Of a DNA stretch of 64,000 bases, positions 38,127 to 47,991 are shown piece after piece. The translations under genes and the position numbers were made by a program. This stretch comes from Pirellulales bacterium. Lineage in GTDB: Bacteria > Planctomycetota > Planctomycetia > Pirellulales > JACPPG01. The notes below the pieces were generated by a model. It worked only from the letters and a program-made list of their open reading frames with translations, searched no databases and was not told where the DNA came from. Where the stretch lies: positions 30,398-94,397 of the forward strand of contig DASZWQ010000114.1 in the NCBI GenBank assembly GCA_035546535.1. Reading direction: 5' to 3'. The first letter of the stretch is position 1. Every line of letters starts with the position of its first letter.

Positions 38127-38582
38127 ATGCCCAGTCCCAAAGCAGTATTCGGCGGCGAAGAGATGTTTCGCGCATCGCCCGAGCGGCTTTACGCCCAGCT
38201 CACCGATCTCGATCGCATGGCGAAGATGCTGCCGGACGTGGTATCGACCGAGCGCGTGGATGATCATTCGCTGCGCGCCGTGGTACGGCCGGGCTTTTCT
38301 TTCTTGCGCGGGACCATGCGATTATTCATTGCGCTGGCCGATCTGGCACCGCCGACGGCGGCCGGAATGAATGTCACGGCCGAGGGGATCGGCGTCTCGA
38401 TGCGCGTGGCTTCGACATTGCGGATCGCCGCCGAGGGCGCGGGCTCGAAGCTGACCTGGGAAGCGCGGCTGGAAGAAGTGAAGGGGCTGGCCGCCGCACT
38501 CAGTCCCGGTTTGATCAAGGCCGCCGCGGACCAGGTCATCCGACACGCCTGGCAGCAAGTACGGGCCGAACTCGGCGAATAG
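38127..38582 (+). CDS. SRPBCC / CoxG-like protein
   Basis: 151 residues with the pattern of the CoxG/SRPBCC group: FRASPERLYAQLTDLDRMAK, LPDVVSTERVDD, LTWEARLEEVKGLAAAL and a final helix VIRHAWQQVRAELG. These proteins have a helix-grip fold that binds lipids or small hydrophobic ligands. Although the family includes carbon monoxide dehydrogenase subunit G, no CODH genes are nearby. Start choice is simple; the gap from phzF-like gene is 115 bp. Confidence 0.8.
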   Translation: MPSPKAVFGGEEMFRASPERLYAQLTDLDRMAKMLPDVVSTERVDDHSLRAVVRPGFSFLRGTMRLFIALADLAPPTAAGMNVTAEGIGVSMRVASTLRIAAEGAGSKLTWEARLEEVKGLAAALSPGLIKAAADQVIRHAWQQVRAELGE

Positions 38583-38609
38583 CTTATCGGCGGTTTCAAA
38601 ACCTGAAGC

Positions 38610-38686
38610 GGGTGGTGCCACTGTGGCTTGTCCACCAGTGCTCTCCGCGGGGTCTTTCCATGGTAGACAAACTACCCGTGGCACGC
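38610..38686. repeat. Palindromic intergenic repeat, copy 2 (degenerate)
   Basis: Similar to the element at 1751-1824: GGTGCCACTG, a CTTG-loop hairpin ending CCACCAGTG, then a second inverted arm ending CCCGTGGCACG. One arm has lost bases, so this copy is degenerate. It lies between convergent genes, where it may also assist termination. Confidence 0.6.
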
Positions 38687-38719
38687 TGCACAGGTGTTGC
38701 AACGTATTGACATTGCGAG

Positions 38720-39901
38720 TTACGAGAAGGCGGCAAATTCCTTGCCGAGCAATGCCGACGCAATCTTCAGTTTCATGATCTCGTCGGTCCCCTCGTAGAT
38801 GCGGCAAACGCGCACATCTTGCAGGTGCCGGCCCACTCGATAGAGCTCGGACCAGCCGCGGCCGCCGAAGATTTGCACGGCTCGATCGGCCGCATCCCAG
38901 GCGGCGTTGGTGGCAAAAAACTTCGCTTCGGCCACCAGGAAATCCGCGCGCGAGGCCAGGGCCGCGTCACTGTAATCAGCGTCGCTGGCTGCCTTGGCCA
39001 CGGCCGCGCGTTCGACCAGGGCGTCGCTCGCGGCGCGAACCATTTCGATCTGCGCGATGTGTTCCTGCACGAGCTGGTGTTTGCCGATCGGCTTGCCGTG
39101 CTGCACGCGCGTGCGGGCGTAGTCGAGCGCCTCGGCAAGGCAGTCCTCGATCACGCCCAGGCAGCCCGCCGCCACGCTTAACCGTCCCGAGACGAGCGTT
39201 CCCATGGCAACGCGGAAGCCGTTTCCCTCTTCGCCCAACAGATTCTCGGCGGGCACGGGATGATCGGTCATCTGGAACATGCCCGTGTTCGCGGTGAACA
39301 TGCCGGGCTTGGCGTGCAAATCCTCGGCTTCGAAGGTGGCGCCGGCGGTGTCGACGATGAACGCGCTCATGCGGCGCTCTTTGCCGGTCTTGCCCTCGGG
39401 ATATCCGAACGCCACCACGGCGTTGGCAATGCCGCCGTTGGAGATCAGATACTTCACGCCGTTGAGCAGGAAGCGATTGCCGTCGCGCCGATAGGTGGTG
39501 GTCATCTCCAGCGGATTACTGCCGGCGTCGGGCTCGGTCAGCCCGAAGGCCAGGATCATATCGCCGCGCGACGAGGGCGCGAGGTAGCGACGATGCTGAT
39601 CGGCATTGCCGTAACGCAGGATCGGGTGTTGGCCGATCGACGTCTGACCGGAAAAGAACGTGCGCACGCCCGTTCCTTCGCGCCCGATGCGTGCAAGCGC
39701 CCTGGCATAGGTCAGCGAGTCGGCCCCGCGGCCACCGTACTCGACCGGCACCGGCATGCCGAGGATCTTGTACTTCTTGGCCAGCTCGATCGTCTGCTCG
39801 TTGAAGCGGTGCTCCAGGTAACACAGCTCTTCGCTGGGACGCAGCTCCTGGCAATAGGCGTCGACGTCGGCCAATAGTTTTTCGCTTGCCTCGGGTGTCA
39901 T
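38720..39901 (-). CDS. Acyl-CoA dehydrogenase
   Basis: 393 residues from the ATG at 39901; longer readings enter intergenic sequence. Typical ACAD features: LGMPVPVEYGGRGAD, ILAFGLTEPDAGSNPLEMTT (FAD/substrate region), FLLNGVKYLISNG, SGRLSVAAGCLGVIEDCLAE, QIFGGRGW and the C-terminal RIYEGTDEIMK, with the expected catalytic Glu of YEGT. It is a flavin enzyme catalysing alpha,beta-dehydrogenation of acyl-CoA in the cytoplasm. It lies apart from the beta-oxidation cluster at 49-56 kb. Confidence 0.9.
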   Translation of the reverse strand: MTPEASEKLLADVDAYCQELRPSEELCYLEHRFNEQTIELAKKYKILGMPVPVEYGGRGADSLTYARALARIGREGTGVRTFFSGQTSIGQHPILRYGNADQHRRYLAPSSRGDMILAFGLTEPDAGSNPLEMTTTYRRDGNRFLLNGVKYLISNGGIANAVVAFGYPEGKTGKERRMSAFIVDTAGATFEAEDLHAKPGMFTANTGMFQMTDHPVPAENLLGEEGNGFRVAMGTLVSGRLSVAAGCLGVIEDCLAEALDYARTRVQHGKPIGKHQLVQEHIAQIEMVRAASDALVERAAVAKAASDADYSDAALASRADFLVAEAKFFATNAAWDAADRAVQIFGGRGWSELYRVGRHLQDVRVCRIYEGTDEIMKLKIASALLGKEFAAFS

Positions 39902-40034
39902 GTTTTTACTTCCGCTGGCGCGACGCGATGGGCGTTGCAAAGGTGAAAACGCAAAGAGTGCTGCGGCACCGCCCTGTGCAATTCGAGGCGGCGCTTCGCT
40001 GGAGACTTGACTAAGAAACACGCCGCGACGGTTA

Positions 40035-40976
40035 CTACCTGTGGGGCCGATCGAGTAAACGTCGCAGGTGAACTTCCACGCAGCCAGCCAGGATACCGGG
40101 GTTATAGCCCCCTTCCAAGACACTAACCAGGCGCCCGCCGGCGTACGTGTCGGCAACGTCGAGTACGGCATCCGAGAGCGGTTCGAAATCTTCGATCTCC
40201 AGACCTAGCGACCCGACGGGATCCTCGGCATGGCTATCGAAACCGGCGCTCACCAGCACCAATTGTGGCTGCGTGCGAGAGGCAAAGCGCTCCAACGCGT
40301 CACAGAAGCAGCGGATGTATTCCTTGCGCGACAAACCGAATTCCATCGGCAAGTTCAAAGTGGTGCCCAGCGCGTCGCCGGTGCCGGTTTCATCCTTCCA
40401 GCCAGTGCCGGGATAAAACGGCCAGCGGTGAATCGACAGGAACGCAACCCGCGGATCCGCCCAGAACATGTCCTGGGTGCCGTTGCCGTGATGGACGTCC
40501 CAGTCGACGACCATGACGCGATCCAAGCCCAGCTCGCGCGTGGCCACCGCCGCCGCGACGGCCACGTTGTTGAACAGGCAGAAACCCATCGGCGCGTCGA
40601 CCAAGGCGTGATGCCCGGGCGGCCGCACCAGGCAGAGAGCGTTCCGGTCCTGGCCCGCCACGACACGCCGCACGGCGTCGGCTGCCGCGCCTGCTGCCAA
40701 TCGGGCGACATCATAGCTTTGCGCGCACACGACCGTGTCGGTCTCGATGTGACCTCCGCCGGCCTGGGCAAAGCGAGACAGCTCCTGGGCGTAATCCAAC
40801 GAATGGACCAGTCGTAGCGAGTCGTCCGAAACCGGCTCCCAAGCGGTCGTCGCGCACCGACCCTTCAACCCGGTCCGAGTCAGATGCGCGACAATCTGTT
40901 CAAGCCGTTGAGGGCGTTCAGGATGCGCGCCGGTCCTGTGGTCGAGAAACCGCGGATCGTAATAGAGCAGCGTCAT
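40035..40976 (-). CDS. Histone-deacetylase-family amidohydrolase (acetoin-utilisation type)
   Basis: 313 residues from the ATG at 40976; an ATG 36 bases upstream is possible but without better support. Catalytic features are complete: RPPGHHAL with H122/H123, DWDVHHGNGT with zinc ligands D160 and H162, SAGFDSH, and the late LEGGYN supplying the Tyr. Family members remove acetyl groups from lysines or polyamines in the cytoplasm. It is co-directional with, and 133 bp upstream of, the acyl-CoA dehydrogenase. Confidence 0.92.
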   Translation of the reverse strand: MTLLYYDPRFLDHRTGAHPERPQRLEQIVAHLTRTGLKGRCATTAWEPVSDDSLRLVHSLDYAQELSRFAQAGGGHIETDTVVCAQSYDVARLAAGAAADAVRRVVAGQDRNALCLVRPPGHHALVDAPMGFCLFNNVAVAAAVATRELGLDRVMVVDWDVHHGNGTQDMFWADPRVAFLSIHRWPFYPGTGWKDETGTGDALGTTLNLPMEFGLSRKEYIRCFCDALERFASRTQPQLVLVSAGFDSHAEDPVGSLGLEIEDFEPLSDAVLDVADTYAGGRLVSVLEGGYNPGILAGCVEVHLRRLLDRPHR

Positions 40977-41459
40977 CTTTTTGCCCGTCGTGGTCAGCCG
41001 ATCCTGGGTCAAACAGGTTGACCGAGGGGAGCCATCGTAACTCTAGGGAGGCGAGATTGGGGCTGTCAAACGGCACCTCGCCGAGCGGCTACGCCGGGCC
41101 CCTGCCACCGGAGAAAGGGGGTCACAAAAATCGCGTAAACTGCTGTCATACCAAGGAGAAACGGCTTGACGGCGCGCGCAATTCGGTGGTAGCCTAAAGG
41201 TGTTGTGTGGAGTGGGAAAAGCCTGCTTCGACGCCGCCTGGGGGGAAGGTTGGCGTGGGTAAGGCTCGCGCTGCTTTGCGCGGAACATTCGGTTCTGCAA
41301 AACAATCGATCACGCCTGACGCACGAGTCCGAGTCGAACGAGTCATTTCTGCATTTTGCTCGTCGTGTCAGGATAATAGAAAAAGCGACCCTAGGGACCG
41401 ACGCTGCGCGGCAGGGCAGACGTTGTTGCCGGACACGGCGCGGACTACGATTTTTCATC
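40977..41459. other. 483-bp divergent intergenic region
   Basis: No gene is supported here, although an open frame runs through the downstream part from 41205; its Arg-rich composition looks non-coding. A TTGACG at 41166-41171 resembles a -35 box but the matching -10 (TAGCCT, 41190-41195) is poor. Nothing else was recognised. Confidence 0.4.
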
Positions 41460-43013
41460 ATGCTAGCGATGTCGCGAAACCCCTGGCGAACTTGTCTTTG
41501 CGTGGCGGCTTTGGGCTGCCTTTGCGCCGAACTGGTTGTGCCTGCCGCGGGAAAAGCGCCCCCCGCGAAGCGACCGCCCGCTGCCGCGAAGAACAAAGCC
41601 TACGAGGAGCTCCCGCTCGGACCGCCCGACCCCAAGGAGTGGAAGCTCAAGAAGACCACTCTCATGGCCGAGGGGAAGTTCCCTGAGGGGGCCGAGGGGC
41701 AAGACGACGAGAAGATGTTCGACGACCACTACAAGCGTCTCGTCGCGGAAATGACGCACTGGAATGTGCGCGACAGCCTGCACTTGAAGTGGCGGGAAAT
41801 CAAAAAAGATCTCAACGGCTTCGGCCGGGCCCCCGATAAGTCGCTCCATGTGAAGCTGCGCGACATGATGGCCAAGAAGCTCCTCCCCTTCTTGATCAAT
41901 GGCCCGAAATTCAACCCCGCGGCCCGCTTCAATGCTCTGCTGGCCTACGGCGAGTTGAACACCGACGAAGGCGACCTCGGGGGCAACGGGTGCGTGCCTT
42001 ACGGACCGGCATTACCGCTATTGATCGACGTCCTGAAGAACAAGGACGCCAAGTATCCCGACTATTTGCAACTGGCCGCGCTGACGGGCGTTATCCGCCA
42101 TATCCTGGCGCCGAAGAATTCCGTCACGCCGGAGAATCGCAAGGAGCTCGTTCAGGTTCTGGCCGCCACGTTGCGGAAGCCGGCTGCCGAAGGCGGGTCG
42201 TCCGACGTGCAAAACTACACGCGTCGTCGCGCGTCGGATCTGCTGCGCCTGCTGGCCCGCTGGCCCGAGGCGAACAATGCGGACGTCGTCACGGCACTGA
42301 ATCAATTTGCCACGGACGAGGATGCGCCCCTGGATGACCGGTGCGAAGCGATTCGCACGCTTGGTGTGCTCGATAAGAAAAGCTATCCAGAAAAGAATGT
42401 GCCGGCCGTTGCGCGAACCATCGCGCTGTTGGTCGCCGAAGTCGGTCGCCAGACGCCGGCTCTCGAAGCGCCGGCGGAAGCTGAAGAGGAACCCGAGGCC
42501 GATGTACCGGCCGAGGGAGCGGAAAATGGCGACGCCCCCGCGGTTGCCGCTAGCGCCGAGCCGGCCGCGGCCGACGGTGCCGGCAGCCCCGACGCCGAGG
42601 GGGCCGCAAAACCGCCGGCTGACCCGCCGGCCGTAGCCGCTGACGGAGCGGTAGCTGATGCCGCGGTGCCGGCCGAAGCGCCGGTCGCGAAGGCGCAAAG
42701 CTCCCTGCCGCCTGACCTGCAGGCTTATCTGCTGGCCTGTTTGCGCTGCGGCGTCGCTGGTCCGTCGCCAGATATTCAAGGGCGTGGCCTGGCGAGTGCC
42801 GCCTCGGCCGACAACAAGCAACTTCTGGACGATATGGTGGCCAAGGTCGACGAGATGCTGAACGTCGTCAAACGCAAGAAGCGCGAGGACAAGCTCAACG
42901 AAACCGAGATTCGTAAATTGCAAGACCTGGCCACCGGTGTCGAAGCGATCATCGGGCACACGCCCCCTGATGCCGACGGCACCACGGAACAGGCCCGGGC
43001 GCAGCGAAATTGA
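41460..43013 (+). CDS. Exported repeat-like protein with acidic Ala/Pro linker
   Basis: 517 residues from the ATG at 41460 (an ATG nine bases later is equally possible). The N-terminus is a signal peptide (CLCVAALGCLCAELVVPAAG), perhaps lipoprotein-like. Residues about 30-310 are helical and HEAT-like (KLLPFLINGPKFNPAARFNA, LPLLIDVLKN, ASDLLRLLARWPEANNADVV, EAIRTLGVLDKKSYPEKNV). A low-complexity Ala/Glu/Pro linker (about 335-415) follows, then a conserved tail with helices. Function is unknown. It precedes the HEAT lipoprotein gene by 160 bp; both may act in the cell envelope. Confidence 0.7.
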   Translation: MLAMSRNPWRTCLCVAALGCLCAELVVPAAGKAPPAKRPPAAAKNKAYEELPLGPPDPKEWKLKKTTLMAEGKFPEGAEGQDDEKMFDDHYKRLVAEMTHWNVRDSLHLKWREIKKDLNGFGRAPDKSLHVKLRDMMAKKLLPFLINGPKFNPAARFNALLAYGELNTDEGDLGGNGCVPYGPALPLLIDVLKNKDAKYPDYLQLAALTGVIRHILAPKNSVTPENRKELVQVLAATLRKPAAEGGSSDVQNYTRRRASDLLRLLARWPEANNADVVTALNQFATDEDAPLDDRCEAIRTLGVLDKKSYPEKNVPAVARTIALLVAEVGRQTPALEAPAEAEEEPEADVPAEGAENGDAPAVAASAEPAAADGAGSPDAEGAAKPPADPPAVAADGAVADAAVPAEAPVAKAQSSLPPDLQAYLLACLRCGVAGPSPDIQGRGLASAASADNKQLLDDMVAKVDEMLNVVKRKKREDKLNETEIRKLQDLATGVEAIIGHTPPDADGTTEQARAQRN

Positions 43014-43172
43014 GCTGCGAAACTGAAGGGCGGGAGTGAATCGCGAATCTGAGTTCGCCTGAACAAAGAGCGCAGTGCCGCGAGAGCGGCAACGAGATGC
43101 GAGTGCAGGACGCACGCCGGGCATCTCGCCGGAAAGGGATTTCCTGAATCGTGGCAAAAGGATTTGCCTGAG

Positions 43173-45449
43173 ATGGGTTTCTGTCAGCGATACAGCCTGA
43201 TGCTGCCGCTCGGCCTCGCGGCCGGGGCGATCGCTTCGATGGCGATCGGCTGTCGTTCGCTGGAAACGCCGGCCGATCTAACGGCCGCGCTCGGCAGTCA
43301 AGAGCCGGCCCGTACGGCCACGCTCGTCGACCCGGTGCGCCGGCCCGTGCCGCTTCCTGAGCCGACGCCCCCGCACGAATTCCAGGAGGACGGCTGGACA
43401 CTGACCGCGGTTGCCGCTGACCAGCCCGACGCGCCGGCGTTCCGCTGGCAACATGCAGGCCTGGCAAAACTGCTGGCGCTGCCGCCGGAGGATCGTCCGG
43501 ACGTGGCTGCATTGCTGACGGCCGACGATCCGGTGGCCGCCACGAACGCGGCCATCCTGCTGGCCCGTGCCGGCGACGAAAGCGTCGACCGTTGCCTGAT
43601 CGAATCGGTGCGCAACGAGAAGCTGAATCTGCCGCAGCGCCTCGCCGCGGTCGAAGCGATCGCCGCTGAAGACGCTGCCATCGCCGGCCCGGCACTGGCG
43701 GAACTGCTCGACGAATTCTCCGACGCGGGCGACTCACGGTACTCGGCAGAGTTGCACGCTGAACTCATGCGCGGGCTCGCCAAGCACGTCGACGCCTCGG
43801 CCAGTCATTACTTTGCCGACGGCCTGGTTTCCAAGCATGCCGAAGTGCGGCAAGTCGCCCTGTACGCTTACACCGTGAGCCGGACCGGCGTGTTGCCTGG
43901 CCAGGCGCTGGAGTTACGCAAGGACGCCAATCCACGCGTGCGCGCCGCGGCGCTTGCCTGTTTGGCCGCGCGGCGTCATCCGCAGGCACTCGAATTTGCC
44001 GAAGCGGCCCTTTCCGACTTTCATCTGGACGTGCGACTGGCGGCGGTTCAAGCGCTGGGCGAATTAGGCAATGCGCAGGCACGCACCGACTTGCAGCGCC
44101 TGTTGATCCACGAGCCCGAGACCATTCGCGCGGGCGCCATTCTGGCCTTGGCGGCCACGGGCGACGACATCACGGTATTTGCCTCGGCGAACGACGCGTC
44201 ATGGCAGGTGCGGCGCAGCGTCGCGCAATCGCTCGGCCGCTTCGTGACGCCGCGTGGCGCCACGATCGCCCGACAATTGCTGGCCGATCGCAGCGCCGAG
44301 GTGCGTCGCGCCGTAATCGACGCTCTTGGCTCGTGGCCCCTGTCGCAAGGCGGACCAATCCTGATCTCGGCCATGGCGGACGCCCCGCAGGTTACGCGCA
44401 AGCAGGCGGCCGAGAAGCTGGCCCAGTTGTGGCCTCCGGCGCGGGAATTCACCAGCGACGCCCCTCCCGAGCGCCGAGCCGAGCAATTGAGCGCCATCCA
44501 GGACCACTGGCGGCATGCGCAAATCGGCGGCGAGCCTTGGGCGGTCGCACTGCCGGCATCGGCCGCGCCCTCTGAGGAACCCAAAGTCGACGAAAATCCA
44601 ACGAGCACGTCGCTGGCCGCACATCACCGCCTGCTGAACACCAGCGACCCGATGGTCGACCTGGTCGATCAACTGCTGGTCGAAGACGTTCACGCCAGGC
44701 GTGCCGCGGCGCATCGCCTGGCCGAGATGGCCGGCGAGAGACAGCCCTTCGACGAAATGACGCTTGGTCAGTTGGCCGACGTGGCGATGGCCGAGACCGA
44801 CCCCTTGGTATGGCGCGACCTGCTGCGGAGCGTGAAAGATAGCGCGAGCCCCTCGGCCGCGCGGATGGCCTCGGTCGGTGTCAGTCATGCTTCGGCCGAT
44901 GTGCGCCGTTTGTCGTGCGGGTACCTGGCCGCACACAGCCATCCGGAACATGCCGTCGTTTTGTATCGCCTGCTCGGCGATCCGAATCGAGCGGTTGTGC
45001 TGGCGGCGATCGACGCCCTGAGCGTGCCCGACATGGCGGCCGATCCGGCGCCGCTCGAGCGACTGCTCGGAAGCGATGACGGAGCCCTGCGCGTGGCGTC
45101 GGCACGCGCCCTGGCTGTTAACGGTCATGCGACGGGAGCGCCGGCGCTTGTACGTTTAGCTGGTGACGCGGATGTGGAAACTCGCCGCCTGGCGGTGACG
45201 GCCATGGGCCAGTTGCGTGACGTCTCCTACGTCGACGCGTTGATCCTGCGCCTGGATGATGAGTTGAGTGTTCGACTCGCCAGTGTGGCGAGCCTGGCGC
45301 AAATCGTGGGACGCGACGTCACGGTGGCAGAGGGCAGCACGCCTGCCTCACTGGCCGACCAGGTGGTCGGATGGAAGAAGTGGTGGGCCGAGCAGCCGCA
45401 GCAAACGGCGCAGGCCCAGCGATCAGCCGAAGCGCCTCAGCGCCGCTAG
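43173..45449 (+). CDS. HEAT-repeat lipoprotein
   Basis: 758 residues from the ATG at 43173. A TTG nine bases earlier is less likely because AAGGA would then be too close. The lipobox MAIGC (C27) after a hydrophobic stretch suggests a lipoprotein. Many HEAT/PBS-lyase-type repeats follow, such as DVRLAAVQALGELGNAQART, EVRRAVIDALGSWPLSQGG, VRVAAALACLAARR-like and RRLAVTAMGQLRDVSYVDAL. These form a solenoid used for protein interaction. The C-terminus is Gln/Ala-rich. The binding partner is not known. Confidence 0.85.
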   Translation: MGFCQRYSLMLPLGLAAGAIASMAIGCRSLETPADLTAALGSQEPARTATLVDPVRRPVPLPEPTPPHEFQEDGWTLTAVAADQPDAPAFRWQHAGLAKLLALPPEDRPDVAALLTADDPVAATNAAILLARAGDESVDRCLIESVRNEKLNLPQRLAAVEAIAAEDAAIAGPALAELLDEFSDAGDSRYSAELHAELMRGLAKHVDASASHYFADGLVSKHAEVRQVALYAYTVSRTGVLPGQALELRKDANPRVRAAALACLAARRHPQALEFAEAALSDFHLDVRLAAVQALGELGNAQARTDLQRLLIHEPETIRAGAILALAATGDDITVFASANDASWQVRRSVAQSLGRFVTPRGATIARQLLADRSAEVRRAVIDALGSWPLSQGGPILISAMADAPQVTRKQAAEKLAQLWPPAREFTSDAPPERRAEQLSAIQDHWRHAQIGGEPWAVALPASAAPSEEPKVDENPTSTSLAAHHRLLNTSDPMVDLVDQLLVEDVHARRAAAHRLAEMAGERQPFDEMTLGQLADVAMAETDPLVWRDLLRSVKDSASPSAARMASVGVSHASADVRRLSCGYLAAHSHPEHAVVLYRLLGDPNRAVVLAAIDALSVPDMAADPAPLERLLGSDDGALRVASARALAVNGHATGAPALVRLAGDADVETRRLAVTAMGQLRDVSYVDALILRLDDELSVRLASVASLAQIVGRDVTVAEGSTPASLADQVVGWKKWWAEQPQQTAQAQRSAEAPQRR

Positions 45450-45508
45450 CGCCCACGCTGATGCGTCGAGGCGGCCTCACGCCGTCATCGCCAGGGAGGT
45501 CGCGGCGT

Positions 45509-46405
45509 CTACAGCCAATCTCTGGCGAATTCGTACCACCGGACGAGCGCCGGAAATTCTGCCGTGCCGCTCACCGAGAGCCAGTACACGGATTTCAGCA
45601 GCGCCAGCCCGACGCTTAATGCCCAAAGCACCGTCACGGCAACGCGCTCGAAGGGCGTCATCGCGATTGCCGGATAAATAGTGCGCGGCCGCGCAGCGTC
45701 GAAGCCACGCGCTGTGAGCGCCGTGGCCAGCATGCCGGCGCGACGTAGCGCCGCGGCCACGACCGGAACCAGGATCGCCAACTCCGTGCGCCACGATGTA
45801 AGTGCGCCTTGGCCGATGTGCCACAGCCGAGCATGATAACCGCGCAGTTGGCGCGAACGACGCACGGTGGCCCACTGGTCGATGAGCGTCGGCAAGAACC
45901 GCAGCGCCGCCACCGTCATAAAGCTGATGGCTGACGGAACGCGCAGCCAGGCCAGAGCCGCTAGCAATCGTTCCGGGCTAGTCGTCAGACACGTGGTCAG
46001 GCCGGCTAGCATTACGGCGACCATCCGCGCCGATTGGATCAATCCGTAAGCCGCCCCTTCACGAAACAGCGCCAACCCGGGAAATCTGTAGTTACCCAAA
46101 TCGAAAGCAGGGACGAGCGTGACGATCGGCGTGCGCGGCTCGCCCACGTAGAACATGGCCTGACTCAAAACGGTTCCCCAGGCCACCAGAACCAGCGCGG
46201 TCCCGACCGTCAGCCAGGTGCGGGTCGACCAGCCGGCTGTGGCCGCGACGACCAAGGCGACACCGCAAAGCGTCAGCAGGGCAACACGCGAGTCGACGAG
46301 CACGGACGCCAGCGAAACGGTCGCGAGCCAGGAGAGCTTCAAGCGGGGATCACACTCGGCCAGCCATGTGCGGCGGCTCGCCCCCACCGAGGATACGTAA
46401 CTCAT
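45509..46405 (-). CDS. ECF transporter T component (EcfT/CbiQ-like)
   Basis: 298 residues of membrane protein. DPRLKLSWLATVSLASVLV at the N-terminus is the typical start of EcfT/CbiQ proteins. The XRX coupling motifs appear in RQLRGYHARL and ALTARGFDAARP, which bind the ATPases by family knowledge. Membrane helices precede these motifs. Its start overlaps the stop of the ATPase gene in ATGA fashion, so the two are translationally coupled. It should be the shared energy-coupling membrane subunit. Confidence 0.9.
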   Translation of the reverse strand: MSYVSSVGASRRTWLAECDPRLKLSWLATVSLASVLVDSRVALLTLCGVALVVAATAGWSTRTWLTVGTALVLVAWGTVLSQAMFYVGEPRTPIVTLVPAFDLGNYRFPGLALFREGAAYGLIQSARMVAVMLAGLTTCLTTSPERLLAALAWLRVPSAISFMTVAALRFLPTLIDQWATVRRSRQLRGYHARLWHIGQGALTSWRTELAILVPVVAAALRRAGMLATALTARGFDAARPRTIYPAIAMTPFERVAVTVLWALSVGLALLKSVYWLSVSGTAEFPALVRWYEFARDWL

Positions 46406-47991
46406 GGGGCGCCTCCGGGCGCGGCTTCGCGGCCAGCGACGAAGCGGCGCGGCGGCTGTTCGCTTGCCGAGTCGTCCTCTGTCGATCGCAAACTTGCGCG
46501 GCGCATCAGCTGTGCATCGTCTAGCAACTCGCCGGGTGGACCATCGGCGAGCAATCGACCTCCGGCGAGGACCAGCACGCGCGTGGCAAATCGTGCCGCG
46601 ATCCGCAAATCATGAGTCGTAAACAGCACCGCACCCACATCTCCTGTGGCAATCGATTGGGCGATTGTCGACAGCAGCCGCTGCGCCTCTTGCGGATCCT
46701 GTCCCGTAGTCGGCTCGTCGAGCATGAGTAAACGTGGCCGCAACGTGAGCGCCGCGCCCACGGCGATGCGCAGACGCTGCCCTTGGCTAAGTGACAGCGG
46801 GGCCTCTTGGAGTACGGCTTGCAGTGCCAACTTTTCGGCCACTTCGCGACTGCGGCGTGCGATCTCTGCGAGCGACTGGCCGAATTGTCGCGGTCCAAAT
46901 CGCAATTCGTCGTCGACCGTCGAGCAGAAGAGCGTCAGGTCGGGGTTTTGCGGCACCAGCGCCAAAGGTGCCTCGCCAGGCGGCGCAGCGATCATTTCGA
47001 GCTTTCCCGCCGCTGGTCGCAAGAATCCCGCCAGCGCGTGTAGCAGGGTACTCTTCCCCGATCCATTGGGACCAACGATGGCGACGCGTTCGCCCGGTCG
47101 GATCTGGAAGTTCAAATCTTGCCAGATCGGCGGAGCGTGTCGTGTGACGCGGGCCGCGAGTCCCTCGACCACCGCAATGGATGGTGATTCGTTAACGTCC
47201 GTCCGATGACGAGGAGACGCGTCGGCCATTGGCCCTGAGGCGACAAGACCGGTTGCCGCCAGAGCGTCGGCCATGCGCGGCTCGCCGGCGGCGCAATTGG
47301 CGCACAAACGGCCCTCGTCGAGGATCAACACCCGATCGGCCCGCGGCAGCAAGTCATCGAGCCGGTGTTCGGCAATCACGATGGTCAGGCCTTCGCGTCG
47401 CAGCGAATCAAGGATTCCCAGCAACTCATGAACAGCCAACGGATCGAGCTGCGCGAGTGGTTCGTCGAACAGCAAGAGTTGCGGGCCCATCGCCAGGATG
47501 CTGGCCAGAAGCAGCTTTTGTTTTTGCCCGCCAGAGAGTGTGTTCGTGGCCTGATGACGGCACGCCGAAAGTCCGAATCGCGCGAGCCACGTCTCGGACC
47601 GGCGCGCGATCTCGCCGGAGGGCAGGCCGAGATTCGCCAGGCCGAACGCGATTTCGCTGTCGACGGTGGTGGTGCAGATTTGCTCGTCGGGATTTTGCAA
47701 TACCAGTCCCGCGGTGGCGGCCAGTTCCTGCGTTCCAAGAGCGCGAGTGTCGCGGCCGAAGAGATCGATCGCGCCTGCCATTTCGCCAGCGGCGTGATGC
47801 GGGATCAAGCCGGCCAGGGCGCGCAGCAACGTCGATTTTCCGGAACCTGTGCGGCCAGCCACGACCACCAGCACACCGCGCGGAATCGTGCAGGAAATGT
47901 CCGCAAGCCACGGCCTGTCCCGCGCCACGAATCGATAGCCGAAATCTCGAACGACGATCGCCGACGACTGAGGGCTACCGGATTCCGTCAC
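46402..47991 (-). CDS. Fused ECF-type double ATP-binding protein
   Basis: 529 residues with two complete ABC domains in one chain. Domain 1 has Walker A GRTGSGKST (46-54), signature TLSGGQKQK and Walker B LLLFDEPLAQLD. Domain 2 has Walker A GPNGSGKST (about residue 307), signature LSLSQGQRL and Walker B LLMLDEPTTGQD. ECF transporters commonly encode EcfA and EcfA' separately; here they are fused. Its start overlaps the S-component stop. Both domains keep consensus motifs, so both sites are probably functional. Confidence 0.93.
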   Translation of the reverse strand: MTESGSPQSSAIVVRDFGYRFVARDRPWLADISCTIPRGVLVVVAGRTGSGKSTLLRALAGLIPHHAAGEMAGAIDLFGRDTRALGTQELAATAGLVLQNPDEQICTTTVDSEIAFGLANLGLPSGEIARRSETWLARFGLSACRHQATNTLSGGQKQKLLLASILAMGPQLLLFDEPLAQLDPLAVHELLGILDSLRREGLTIVIAEHRLDDLLPRADRVLILDEGRLCANCAAGEPRMADALAATGLVASGPMADASPRHRTDVNESPSIAVVEGLAARVTRHAPPIWQDLNFQIRPGERVAIVGPNGSGKSTLLHALAGFLRPAAGKLEMIAAPPGEAPLALVPQNPDLTLFCSTVDDELRFGPRQFGQSLAEIARRSREVAEKLALQAVLQEAPLSLSQGQRLRIAVGAALTLRPRLLMLDEPTTGQDPQEAQRLLSTIAQSIATGDVGAVLFTTHDLRIAARFATRVLVLAGGRLLADGPPGELLDDAQLMRRASLRSTEDDSASEQPPRRFVAGREAAPGGAP